A stretch of DNA of 51,455 nucleotides, from assembly GCA_945898055.1 (NCBI GenBank), contig CAMDGV010000031.1:1-51455 (forward strand), given 5' to 3'. The stretch is from Akkermansia muciniphila. GTDB taxonomy: Bacteria; Verrucomicrobiota; Verrucomicrobiia; Limisphaerales; UBA9464. The number at the start of each line of letters is the position of its first letter. Position 1 is the first letter of the stretch. This document shows positions 42,869-51,455 of this stretch, one piece after another. The notes beneath the pieces were generated by a model. The model saw only the letters and a program-made list of their open reading frames with translations, did no database searches and was not told where the DNA came from. The translations under genes and the position numbers were made by a program.

Positions 42869-43459
42869 TTGAACAATCTCGGTTGAACCTGGCGAACCAT
42901 GACCCAGCGAGACTAGCTGAGTATGCTTGTCGAGGAATACAAGATTTCTTAACTGCAGATCAGATCGTGCCTTCAGGAGTTTGGGGTAGGTGTTCGGTCT
43001 CAAAGAAGCGATCGCCGATGGTTTTAGGCAGGGTTCACAGAAGTCCGGCCGCGCACTCCACGCGCATTGCACCCAGACCTCGCTTCGGAAGGTTCAAAGT
43101 CGTTAGCGTGGCCGGCCTTAATAGTGAGGTTTTTCAATCGAGGCCGTGCCGCTTTGCCTAGGATAAAGTCGCGTTGAGTTCGAGAATTAGACACCCCGGT
43201 GATCTGCTTTTGAAGTTTCGACCGAGGTTATTTCTATCGACGGCAAGACACGACTCTTCTGCCGAGCGGTGCTGGCGTCTTTGTGCGAGAGTAAAAAGGG
43301 CTCTCGGTGTTCAGGTCTCATCCGCTGTCGTTTATCCTGCGCCTCGTTTTTCGACCCGAGCGAGTCCCTAGGATGAAACCAGATCAGGGTTTATCCTTGC
43401 GGAAGAATTGGTAATTTTACCTTCCACCTTTTTAGTTTCCGTTCTCTATAATTCGACTA
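42869..43459. other. intergenic region, -10 box at its right end
   Basis: About 590 bp with no convincing gene; short open frames here lack family resemblance. TATAAT at 43447-43452 lies 8 bp before the GTG start of the next gene, which would make its transcript leaderless. Confidence 0.45.
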
Positions 43460-45274
43460 GTGAAACTCGCGTTACCCTCGATTCAACACAGAATCTCCCG
43501 ACTGCGGGTGGCGACGGTTGCTTTGCTAGGTTTAGCCGCTGGAATCTGTTGGGCCGAAGGGAACAAAGATCGGTCGGCTATTACGACTGAAGACCGGCAA
43601 TTTTGGTCCTTTCGACCGGTCGAAAGACCGGTGGTTCCTTGGGCCAATCATCGATGGGTGCGTAGTCCCATCGATGGCTTTATTTTAAAGGGTCTTCGCG
43701 ATGCCGGAAGGGAGCCTGCCACTGAAACTTCCAAGGCTCTTTGGCTCAGGCGCGTAACCTATGATCTAATTGGCCTGCCCCCGACGCCTGCCGAGGGTAT
43801 CGCGTTTGAGTCCGATGGACAGGTAGAGGCTTATGAACGGGTGGTCGATCGTTTGTTAAGTTCTCCGCGCTACGGTGAACGACAAGCGTCTCAATGGCTT
43901 GATGGGGTGCGTTATTTAGAAGAGGTGGGGTTTTACAATTTTGGCGATTTAGGATGGAGGTACCGAGATTGGGTGATCCGCGCATTCAATGCAGATATGC
44001 CCTACGACCGATTCGTCATTCACCAGATTGCCGGGGATCTGCTGCCAAGTTTAGGTGGCGACGGCATCATTGCCACCGGGATGCTTTGCATGGGTAACTA
44101 CGACGATCAGGAATCAGATAAGGAAAAGCTCTATGCTGAAGTCGTCGATGATCAGATTGATGTCGTCACTCGACAATTCTTGGGTCTCACAGTTGCCTGT
44201 GCTCGATGTCACGACCATAAATTCGATCCGATACCAACGCGCGACTACTATGCGATGGCTGGAGTTTTTATGAGTACTCGTATTCTCACGACTGACAATA
44301 AAAACGGGGCTGAGCGTTTGAAAATTCCTATCCCCGGCGAGAAGGCCGTAGCGATGGCGGTCCGTGAAGGAGGCTATAGTAATAGTCGACACAAGGAGAT
44401 CGGAGACATGCCCATCTACAAGCGGGGAAATCCAGCAAGTCTCGGCGAGGTTGTGCCGCGTGGGGTGTTACAAGTAATCGCCGGTAACCATAGCCAGCCG
44501 ATCGGCGAGCGAACCAAGGCATCGGGTCGAATGGAATTGGCTCAGTGGATTGGGGATCCCTCTAATCCACTCACGGCCCGGGTGATGGTGAATCGTCTGT
44601 GGCAGGGTCATTTCGGCCACGGTATTGTGAGGACTCCGAGTAATTTTGGTGCCCTCGGAGAGCGGCCTTCGCATCCGGCCTTATTAGACTGGTTGGCCGC
44701 GGAATTTACGGAGAGCGGTTGGTCACTCAAAAAACTGCATCGCCAAATGGTCCTGTCAGCGACCTATCGACAGCAGTCAAATGCAGCAGTCTCCAGGGAG
44801 AAAGATCCAGAAAATTATCTCTTCGCACGGTACGAACGGCGGCGCCTGACGGCCGAACAAGTTCACGATTCCCTGCTCTATGTAAGCGGTAGACTTCGAG
44901 TCGACACCCAGCTTGGCGAGACTGCTCGAGCCGTTTTCACCCATACGGGACAACTTAAGCCATGGCGATTTGGTCAGGTCTTTGATGCTCCGCCGACCGG
45001 AACGATGCTAGCGACCCGGAATGAATCCACCTCGGCTCCGCAGGCCCTTTATCTCTTAAACGATCCTGCGGCGATTGCCGCAGCGCGCGGCCTAGGGGAA
45101 ATTTCGGCGAACTCAGAGATAGAAAGAATCGCTTGGGTGTACCTTGCAGTCTACGGGCGTCCTTGCACTGCCTTGGAGAAAGAAAAAGCAATCGCTTATC
45201 TAAAGACCATCGATAAACCCTGGATATTTTATCAGGCCCTTTTGTGCTCGAACGAGTTTCTTCATATTGAATAA
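43460..45274 (+). CDS. DUF1549/DUF1553 family protein
   Basis: A 604-residue exported protein, GTG start. The signal peptide is VATVALLGLAAGICWA. DUF1549 (about 60-280) has YDLIGLPPTPAEG, YGERQASQWLDGVRYLEEV and CxxCH at 247-251 (CARCHDHKFDPIP). DUF1553 (about 345-600) has GDPSNPLTARVMVNRLW, RTPSNFGALGERPSHP, LHRQMVLSATYRQQS, TSAPQALYLLNDP and SNEFLHIE. Unlike the 1186-residue homologue at 34592 it has no β-sandwich insert, so it shows the minimal form. It is followed 2 bp later by a DUF1501 gene, the reverse of the order at 33150. Function in the periplasm unknown. Confidence 0.88.
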   Translation: MKLALPSIQHRISRLRVATVALLGLAAGICWAEGNKDRSAITTEDRQFWSFRPVERPVVPWANHRWVRSPIDGFILKGLRDAGREPATETSKALWLRRVTYDLIGLPPTPAEGIAFESDGQVEAYERVVDRLLSSPRYGERQASQWLDGVRYLEEVGFYNFGDLGWRYRDWVIRAFNADMPYDRFVIHQIAGDLLPSLGGDGIIATGMLCMGNYDDQESDKEKLYAEVVDDQIDVVTRQFLGLTVACARCHDHKFDPIPTRDYYAMAGVFMSTRILTTDNKNGAERLKIPIPGEKAVAMAVREGGYSNSRHKEIGDMPIYKRGNPASLGEVVPRGVLQVIAGNHSQPIGERTKASGRMELAQWIGDPSNPLTARVMVNRLWQGHFGHGIVRTPSNFGALGERPSHPALLDWLAAEFTESGWSLKKLHRQMVLSATYRQQSNAAVSREKDPENYLFARYERRRLTAEQVHDSLLYVSGRLRVDTQLGETARAVFTHTGQLKPWRFGQVFDAPPTGTMLATRNESTSAPQALYLLNDPAAIAAARGLGEISANSEIERIAWVYLAVYGRPCTALEKEKAIAYLKTIDKPWIFYQALLCSNEFLHIE

Positions 45275-45276
45275 AA

Positions 45277-46698
45277 ATGCCACTTTCCCCCTATCAAATC
45301 GTTGCGAAGAGTTCTCAGTTGAGCCGCCGCCAGGCACTTCAACGCGTTGGCGCAGGCTTTGGAATGGTTGCCTTGAAAGGGTTACTCGCCGATGAAGCCC
45401 GAGCCGGTTCGCAGAATCACTTTCCGGCACGGGCCAAACGCATCATTTGGTTATTTATGGGAGGAGGCCCCTCACACATCGACAGTTTTGATCCGAAGCC
45501 CTTGTTGGAAAAATATCACGGCAAGAAAATCCCTATCAAATTGCCGGGTCACCTTCGGGATGGAAGCGATGTTGTGCTGGGGTCTCCCTTTAAATTTAAG
45601 CAGTACGGACAGTCCGGTATTTCTGTCAGTGAACTTTTTCCTCACCTAGCTCGACAGGTCGACAAGCTCTGCGTCATTCGCTCGATGCATTGTGATAGTA
45701 TTGATCATACGGGTGCCACCTTGCAGACGTTTTGTGGTTCGGTCGCGCAGCCTCGGCCAGGTATTGGCAACTGGCTGCTTTATGGGCTCGGATCGGAGAA
45801 CAAGAATCTCCCTGGCTACGTGGTTATGGGACCAGACCAGCAGAGTGGCACTGCGACATACAGTCCACGCTTTCTGCCGGGTTCCACGGCCGGTACTCGG
45901 GTAAATTGGGACTACAGCACGACCGTCACCGCCCACAACGCACTTCCTAATCTCCGTAATTCAGGAGGATTAACCCCAGCGGAACAACGTTCCCAACTCG
46001 ATTTAATCCGAAGCATCAACGGCAGCTATGCGGAGGGAAGAGTGGGAATTGACCCGCTTTCAGCTCGAATGGAGACCTATGAATTGGCATTCCGCATGCA
46101 AACATCTGCCCCGGAAGCCTTCGATATCAGCGGCGAAAGCGCGGCGACAAAGTCGCTTTACGGGCTCGATAATCCACTTTGCCAGAGCTATGGATATCGT
46201 TGCCTGCTCGCTCGACGATTAGCCGAGCGGGGAGTTCGATTCATCCAGCTGCAATGCGGCAAAGGCGACGGATTAGATTGGGATCAACACGGTGAACTCG
46301 AGTCTGGGCACCGTCACAATGCACTCGCCACGGACCAACCTGTCGCTGGATTGCTGCAGGATTTGCAATCGCGTGGGTTATTGAAGGACACCTTGGTCGT
46401 TTGGGGAGGCGAGTTTGGCCGCACGCCAACGAGTCAGGGAAAAGATGGTCGAGAACATCATCCACACGGTTACACCCTTTGCCTAGCAGGGGGAGGGGTC
46501 AAAGCCGGTAGCATCTATGGTGCAACAGATGACTTCGGCTGGTATGCGACCGAGAATAAAATGCATATCAATGATTTCCACGCGACGCTTCTTCATCTAA
46601 TGGGGTTGGATCATGAAAAGCTGACTTACCACTATAGCGGTCGGGATTTTCGGCTGACCGATGTCGCTGGAAATGTTGCACACTCCATTTTGTCCTGA
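45277..46698 (+). CDS. DUF1501 family protein
   Basis: A 473-residue DUF1501 protein. A short twin-arginine-like signal, SRRQALQRVGAGFGM (residues 16-30), starts it. It has RIIWLFMGGGPSHIDSFDPK, RSMHCDSIDHTGATLQTF, WGGEFGRTPTSQ, HHPHGYTLCLAGGGVKAG and NDFHATLLHLMGLDHEK, ending in GRDFRLTDVAGNVAHSIL. It is most like the copy at 33150 and less like that at 38161. It is translated just after the DUF1549/DUF1553 gene and probably acts with it. Confidence 0.88.
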   Translation: MPLSPYQIVAKSSQLSRRQALQRVGAGFGMVALKGLLADEARAGSQNHFPARAKRIIWLFMGGGPSHIDSFDPKPLLEKYHGKKIPIKLPGHLRDGSDVVLGSPFKFKQYGQSGISVSELFPHLARQVDKLCVIRSMHCDSIDHTGATLQTFCGSVAQPRPGIGNWLLYGLGSENKNLPGYVVMGPDQQSGTATYSPRFLPGSTAGTRVNWDYSTTVTAHNALPNLRNSGGLTPAEQRSQLDLIRSINGSYAEGRVGIDPLSARMETYELAFRMQTSAPEAFDISGESAATKSLYGLDNPLCQSYGYRCLLARRLAERGVRFIQLQCGKGDGLDWDQHGELESGHRHNALATDQPVAGLLQDLQSRGLLKDTLVVWGGEFGRTPTSQGKDGREHHPHGYTLCLAGGGVKAGSIYGATDDFGWYATENKMHINDFHATLLHLMGLDHEKLTYHYSGRDFRLTDVAGNVAHSILS

Positions 46699-46980
46699 TC
46701 GCTTGAGGCTGTTTCGGTCAATCTTTCGTCGGCTTTAGTCCGAACGTCCCTGCCGAAAACGGGATTGACCTGAAACAAAGCGGTAAAGGCCCAAAAGGGA
46801 GTTTGATCGAATTACTCTGGGTAATTAGCGGAATACTGGCAATCATCGACTCCTGTTCGCTGAGCAGCGTAGCCAGTAGAGGTGGAAATGGGAAAACCTC
46901 CTTGCCTGCGGACGATGGCTCGGCCGAAATACCCAAACCATCGACCGCCCACTGATCTGTTTAACCCTATTTTCTCCCTC

Positions 46981-48063
46981 ATGAACCACGGTCTTCAAAT
47001 CCGCTCAAACGCGTCTCTCGATTTTGTTTCTCTCGGAGCCTTAGTTCACCGCCTCGACCCAGGCATTATTCCCTTTCGCAAGGCTAGTTCCTGCCAAATT
47101 CACGTGAGCGGGGGTGAGTTTAACGTCGCCGCCAATCTTTCAGACTGTTTTCAGCTCAAAACGGGCATCGCCTCGGCAATGGTCGATTACCCGATTGGCG
47201 ATTTAATCGCAGAGCGGGTTCGTGCCATGGGAGTCATGCCGTTCTACAAAAAATTTAAGCATGATGGCGTTCACGGTCCCAATATGGCCACCGTTTATAG
47301 TGATCGTGGGCATGGGGTGCGCGGTCCGGTGGTGTTTTATAACCGCTGTAATGAGGCGGCGGCACAACTCAAACCGGGCGACTTCAACTGGGCAGAGATT
47401 TTTGCCGGCGGCGTCCGTTGGTTTCATAGCGGCGGGATTTTTGCCGCGCTTTCTACGACGACTGCCGAGACGATTATTGAAGGATTACAGGCGGCAAAGG
47501 CGGCAGGAGCGGTCACCTCGTTTGATCTCAATTATCGGGCCAAGCTCTGGAATATTGTGGGTGGACCCGACCGCGCAGTGGCAGTCCTCGATCGCATCAT
47601 CAAGCACGTGGATGTCCTCGTGGGTAACGAGGAAGACCTGCAACTCGGTCTTGGCATCCCAGGACCGGAGGTAACCGCAAAGTCAAAATTGGATCCAGGT
47701 GCCTTTTTCAGCATGATGGGTAATGTCACTAAGAAGCATCCGCAGATCAAAATCGTCGCAACAACGCTCCGTGAAGTGCATTCAACCAACCGCCACTCTT
47801 GGGGTGCGGTCGCTTGGATCAACGGTTCCACCTACGTCTCACCGACCTGTGAACTCGACGTCGTCGATCGCGTCGGTGGCGGCGATGGTTATGCGGCTGG
47901 CTTTTTCTACGGACTCTTGAACGGCGAATCTCCCCAAGACGCCGTTAACTTGGGCTGGGCGCACGGTGCTTTACTCACTACCTTTCCCGGCGACACGACG
48001 ATGGCAACGGTGGAACAGGTGCGTGGAATGGCTGGTGGCGGATCTGCCCGCATCCAGCGGTAA
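46981..48063 (+). CDS. PfkB-family sugar kinase, KDG kinase-like
   Basis: A 360-residue ribokinase-fold kinase. The start at 46981 is chosen because the upstream frame does not match the family. Motifs: the substrate-binding GGEFNVAANLS (about residues 43-53), SFDLNYRAKLWN, LVGNEEDLQLGLG, and the signature VVDRVGGGDGYAAGFFYGLL with catalytic Asp302. This order fits 2-dehydro-3-deoxygluconokinase. KDG kinase phosphorylates KDG in uronate and Entner-Doudoroff-type catabolism, but no aldolase or uronate gene is adjacent, so the substrate is inferred. It is monocistronic. Confidence 0.82.
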   Translation: MNHGLQIRSNASLDFVSLGALVHRLDPGIIPFRKASSCQIHVSGGEFNVAANLSDCFQLKTGIASAMVDYPIGDLIAERVRAMGVMPFYKKFKHDGVHGPNMATVYSDRGHGVRGPVVFYNRCNEAAAQLKPGDFNWAEIFAGGVRWFHSGGIFAALSTTTAETIIEGLQAAKAAGAVTSFDLNYRAKLWNIVGGPDRAVAVLDRIIKHVDVLVGNEEDLQLGLGIPGPEVTAKSKLDPGAFFSMMGNVTKKHPQIKIVATTLREVHSTNRHSWGAVAWINGSTYVSPTCELDVVDRVGGGDGYAAGFFYGLLNGESPQDAVNLGWAHGALLTTFPGDTTMATVEQVRGMAGGGSARIQR

Positions 48064-48357
48064 TCTGGTTGGCCTCTTTTCTCGCCTTCTAGACGAAGAG
48101 GACCGAATCAACCGTGCAGGAACGTCCTAAGCTGAGGGACCGCTGAGCAAGGGTGGTCCTCCGGTGTTTGACCTAGTCTTGGAAGGTTAACCTTTCTAAG
48201 GCTCAACCAGGTTCAAAACTGGGTTTCATTCGATTCCCAGTCGAATCAAACTTAGACCTACTGTTTTAGGGTTAATCGACACCCGGTTTAATCAGCTCCC
48301 CCATCGAGCTAAGTTCAGAGAAGTTTCATCCTAAGGCGCGCCAGCTTTTTTATAAAA

Positions 48358-48726
48358 GTGCTTGAAGAAAGCTTCGGTTCCTGTCATTTTGCAAACGCTT
48401 TGCAAGCATGCCCACCCAAAAAACGACGTCATCCCGCTTTTAGGGCGGTGGCTGGGTTCTTGTGTGCGGTGGTGATCTTGTGCGGTGCTTTGGCTCAGAG
48501 CGAAGAATGGCATCATTGGTTCCACAGCCATGACCATGGAGACGAGACCTCTTGCGCTCTTTGTCTTTTCGCTTCAGGAGGATTAGATGCCCCCCCGGTT
48601 GACCCTCCACATCTGGTAGTTCCAGAGGGTTTGATGCAGGAGATTCTAGTCCGTGGGGCACTTTTTCTCCCCATTGGATTCCTTCAACACTTGTCCAATC
48701 GTGGTCCCCCGCCCGCCCGGTGCTGA
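48358..48726 (+). CDS. small exported His/Cys-rich protein beside TonB receptor
   Basis: A frame of 122 residues from GTG 48358. The real start may be TTG 48400 (MQACPPKKRRHPAF...). It then has a clear signal (AVAGFLCAVVILCGALAQS), followed by EEWHHWFHSHDHGDETSCAL and CLFASGG. The His/Asp cluster and CxxC pair suggest metal binding. Small DUF2946-like proteins of this kind often precede TonB receptors for zinc or copper. A TTGCAA-N5-TTGCAA palindrome lies at 48389-48405. The C-terminus is Pro-rich with no other recognisable fold. Confidence 0.6.
   Translation: MLEESFGSCHFANALQACPPKKRRHPAFRAVAGFLCAVVILCGALAQSEEWHHWFHSHDHGDETSCALCLFASGGLDAPPVDPPHLVVPEGLMQEILVRGALFLPIGFLQHLSNRGPPPARC
48389..48405. 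promoter_or_regulatory. TTGCAA-N5-TTGCAA palindrome
   Basis: Two TTGCAA hexamers, each self-complementary, with a 5-bp spacer. If the small gene starts at 48400 or later this is a possible metal-regulator operator; if it starts at 48358 the repeat is coding. Undecided. Confidence 0.3.
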
Positions 48727-48932
48727 ACAGCCTTGTTTCTGCCCAGTACGTCTATTTTGTTAGGCAAAAGTACTAGCGGATAATTTCACCGAGAGGCGTG
48801 CACTTGTTGCTCAACCTACTCTCTTGTTTGTTTTCCTGCCGGCACAGTGCGTGCTCGGCAGACCAACTTTAATTTAGTGGCTTTTGCAGTGCGTGGATCG
48901 CCCGCCTGGATCGCCCATAATTCGACTTATCT

Positions 48933-50996
48933 ATGAATTTTGTCCGTATTTCTTTACCTATTTTGCCCCGTTCGTCGCGGATTCTCACTGCCCTTGCGTT
49001 ATCCTCCATCGCCCAGGCAGCTGACCGCCCTCTCGTGAACACGACAACCAATGAACCGATTCAGCTCGAGAAGAAAATCATAACCGGGACCCCGCTCGAA
49101 CGAACCTTGTTCGACCTTGCCACTCCCGCCAGTGTTCTAAGTGATCAAGAACTCGCCGTCCGCCTTCAATCCACACTCGGTGAGACGATTAACACCCTGC
49201 CAGGTGTGAACTCGACCTCCTATGGACCGAATGCGAGTCGCCCGGTCATTCGCGGGCTCGATGGCGACCGCATCCGTATCCTCGAAAATGGTATCGGCCT
49301 GATCGACGCTTCCGGAACGAGCGTAGACCATGCGGTGGGCACGGATCCCTTGACCCTCCGTCGCATCGAGGTTCTGCGAGGTCCGGCGGCGTTGTTTTAT
49401 GGGAGCACGGCTGTCGGCGGGGTCGTAAACGTCATTAACAATCGCATACCCGATGCGATCATTAGGGCACCTCTTACAGGGGCTATCGAAGGGCGCTACG
49501 GTTCGGTGGATGCCCTCCGTGCTGGAAGTGGACTCGTTGAGGGCGGCTATAAGGGGTTGGCCTACCACTTGGATGGCTTTACCCGTCAGGCGGAGGATTT
49601 ACGGATTTCAGGCTTTGCCCGTTCAGAAAGGTTGCGTGCGCTTGATCCGCTACCACCGGGTGAAATCGAGTCGAAGGGCCAATTGATTAATAGCGCTGGC
49701 AAGGCTGATGGTGGCGCGGTCGGGTTATCCTATGTCTGGGAGAAGGGCTACGTTGGTTCCTCCGTATCGGGCTTTAACAATGCCTATGGTACCGTGGCTG
49801 AGAAAGACGTAACCATCCGACTTCACCAGCGTCGGGTGGGTGTGGCCGGCGAATTCATTGCACCAGCAGAAATAGTTAATAAAATCAGCTATAAGCTTGG
49901 CGTCTCCGACTACCGACACACCGAGTACGAAGGACTAGACACCGGCACGGTCTTCGACAACGGCGGCTATGACGGACGGGTGGAACTGACTCATGCGATG
50001 ATGGGGCGTTTCGAAGGAGCGATCGGTTTCGAGAGCCAGCGCAGCGACTTCTCTGCGCTCGGCGAAGAAGGTTTTTTACCCAAGACATCGTCACTTGCTA
50101 ACTCCGTTTTTGTGTTTGAGGAAATCAACTTTGATCCTGTTCGTTATCAAGTGGGCGGTCGCTTAGATTATCAGACAATCGATGCCGAGGCGGATCTCGA
50201 TTTCGGCCCCGCCGCATCGCGTCGGTTAACAACCGGCAGCGGTTCGGTTGGGGCTGTTTACACTTTTCTTCAAGATTACGCCGCTGTGCTCTCCGTCGCC
50301 TATACTCAACGTGCCCCTAATTATCAGGAATTATATGCCAACGGTGGGCACCTCGCGACTTCGATGTTTGAGATAGGAGATCGAGGGTTAAACATTGAAA
50401 GTTCCAATGGGACTGACTTTTCAATCCGTAAACGCGCTGGATGGCTGACAGGGAGTATTGGGACATTCTATAACCGATTTGATAATTTTATTGCGCTCCG
50501 GCCGAACGGTCAAACTGATCTCAATTTCAATTTGCCCAAGTACGAATACCTCGCCATGCCTGCCGATTTCTACGGTACCGAGACAGAGTTGGTATTTCAC
50601 TTGATCGATACCGAGCCAAACAAGCTACGCCTCGACACGCGATTTGACTGGATCGAGGCCCAGAACCGAAACACTGGCGAACCGCTGCCGCGCATCTCAC
50701 CCCTCCGTTTCGGGGGAGGCTTGGGTTACGATCATGGACTGTTTGGTGCGCGAATTGAGGCGCTCCGCTACCAGTCACAAACCAAAGTGTCAGTAGGTGA
50801 ACTGCCAACCGATGGGTACACAATGATTAACCTTAGCCTTACCTATCGCTTTAAGATCACCAGCGTTGACTTCGATCTGATGGTTCGTGGGGTCAACTTA
50901 CTTGATGAAGAGGCGCGCAACCACATCTCGTTCCTAAAAGACATCGCGCCCTTGGGCGGACGCGGTGCAACCCTGTCGTTACGAGGGTCGTTTTAA
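48933..50996 (+). CDS. TonB-dependent outer-membrane receptor, metal type
   Basis: A 687-residue TonB receptor. The signal peptide ends near IAQAA. A plug domain (about 45-170) has LGETINTLPGVNSTSYGPNA, then RPVIRGLDGDRIRILENGIG and RRIEVLRGPAALFYGSTAVG. A 22-strand barrel follows and ends in Phe (LSLRGSF). The plug text resembles zinc receptors of the ZnuD group and other metal receptors, and the preceding small protein carries a His/Cys metal-like site. Import of a divalent metal is therefore likely but not proven. A barrel loop without a His cluster argues against a simple ZnuD copy. A CATAAT box lies 11 bp before the ATG. Confidence 0.87.
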   Translation: MNFVRISLPILPRSSRILTALALSSIAQAADRPLVNTTTNEPIQLEKKIITGTPLERTLFDLATPASVLSDQELAVRLQSTLGETINTLPGVNSTSYGPNASRPVIRGLDGDRIRILENGIGLIDASGTSVDHAVGTDPLTLRRIEVLRGPAALFYGSTAVGGVVNVINNRIPDAIIRAPLTGAIEGRYGSVDALRAGSGLVEGGYKGLAYHLDGFTRQAEDLRISGFARSERLRALDPLPPGEIESKGQLINSAGKADGGAVGLSYVWEKGYVGSSVSGFNNAYGTVAEKDVTIRLHQRRVGVAGEFIAPAEIVNKISYKLGVSDYRHTEYEGLDTGTVFDNGGYDGRVELTHAMMGRFEGAIGFESQRSDFSALGEEGFLPKTSSLANSVFVFEEINFDPVRYQVGGRLDYQTIDAEADLDFGPAASRRLTTGSGSVGAVYTFLQDYAAVLSVAYTQRAPNYQELYANGGHLATSMFEIGDRGLNIESSNGTDFSIRKRAGWLTGSIGTFYNRFDNFIALRPNGQTDLNFNLPKYEYLAMPADFYGTETELVFHLIDTEPNKLRLDTRFDWIEAQNRNTGEPLPRISPLRFGGGLGYDHGLFGARIEALRYQSQTKVSVGELPTDGYTMINLSLTYRFKITSVDFDLMVRGVNLLDEEARNHISFLKDIAPLGGRGATLSLRGSF

Positions 50997-50997
50997 G

Positions 50998-51455
50998 ACC
51001 GATAGAAAATTGCTTTTTGACGTGGAGGAGCAAGGGCGGATGAGGTCTCACGCAAAGACGCGAAGACGCGAAGGGGAGAAGAGGATTGGGAGGTGGAAAA
51101 CTATGGGGCAGGCTATTTATTTCTCTCCCTTGAATCCTCTGCGTCTTAGCGTCTTGAGCGAAGCGGGCGTGAAAAACTGATAGAAAATTGCTTTTTTGAC
51201 ATGGAGGGGAAAGGGCGGATGAGGTCTCACGCAAAGACGCGAAGACGCGAAGGGGAGAAGAGGATTGGGAGGTGGAAAACTATGGGGCAGGCTATTTATT
51301 TCTCTCCCCTGAATCCTTTGCGTCTTAGCGTCTTGAGCGAAGCGGGCGTGAGAACTACTGATAGAAAATTGCTTTTTTGACATGGAGGGGAAAGGGCGGA
51401 TGAGGTCTCACGCAAAGACGCGAAGACGCGAAGGGGAGAAGAGGATTGGGAGGTG
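50998..51455 (+). repeat. array of the ~180-bp dispersed repeat, cut by window end
   Basis: Units start at 50998, 51176 and 51357 (periods 178 and 181). Each opens with GATAGAAAATTGCTTTTT and holds TCTCACGC-AAAGACGCG-type left arms (51045, 51225, 51405), the core AACTATGGGGCAGGCTATTT and a right arm ending GCGTGA. The third unit runs off the window, so the array is longer than seen. It begins 2 bp after the TonB-receptor stop. Units are more alike here than at 18017-18395, so this array is younger. Confidence 0.93.

Overview
The window looks like chromosomal DNA of a Verrucomicrobiota bacterium. This is an inference from gene content: three DUF1501 proteins paired with two DUF1549/DUF1553 proteins, large secreted Ig-like/FGE-type surface proteins with a shared C-terminal module, a DUF5690 transporter, and outer-membrane proteins of a Gram-negative cell. 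No rRNA is present. One intact tRNA (Phe, GAA) and part of another are visible.

Left part (1-11300) is accessory DNA. It opens with an N-terminally truncated BREX effector (BrxL), a DUF4268 nuclease-like protein and an unknown protein. A leftward block (7352 to 3234) follows: an unknown 350-residue protein, a SNF2 helicase with a C-terminal SWIM zinc finger, three tandem paralogous ~70-residue proteins on an exact 253-bp period, and a small charged protein. This is my best candidate for an undescribed system. Next come a secreted Ig-domain protein divergent from an XRE regulator, with two matching 16-bp palindromic operators between them, and a dead tyrosine recombinase. That relic is interrupted by a ~50-bp palindromic insertion with a 7-bp target duplication, is capped at its 3' end by a dispersed repeat, and lies next to a 3' tRNA fragment.

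Middle part (10400-28000): a methyltransferase, tRNA-Phe, a CopA-type copper ATPase, a ROK kinase, a CarH/LitR-like MerR-B12 regulator divergent from a group 2 sigma-70 factor (a possible light-response pair), and a dispersed ~180-bp repeat. Then an AT-rich three-gene unit (outer-membrane porin, cupredoxin-like protein, Cache-type histidine kinase), a periplasmic rhodanese and the RNA helicase HrpA.

Right part (28000-51455): a patch of decayed gene fragments between inverted repeat ends; a 1120-residue secreted protein with two FGE-sulfatase domains; two DUF1501/DUF1549-DUF1553 loci (33150-39576 and 43460-46698); a DUF5690 transporter, a GT9 glycosyltransferase and an aquaporin; a PfkB sugar kinase; and a metal-type TonB receptor preceded by a small His/Cys-rich exported protein. 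The window ends inside another array of the ~180-bp repeat. Several genes have a -10-like box only about 8-15 nt before the start codon and no Shine-Dalgarno sequence, which suggests leaderless transcripts.
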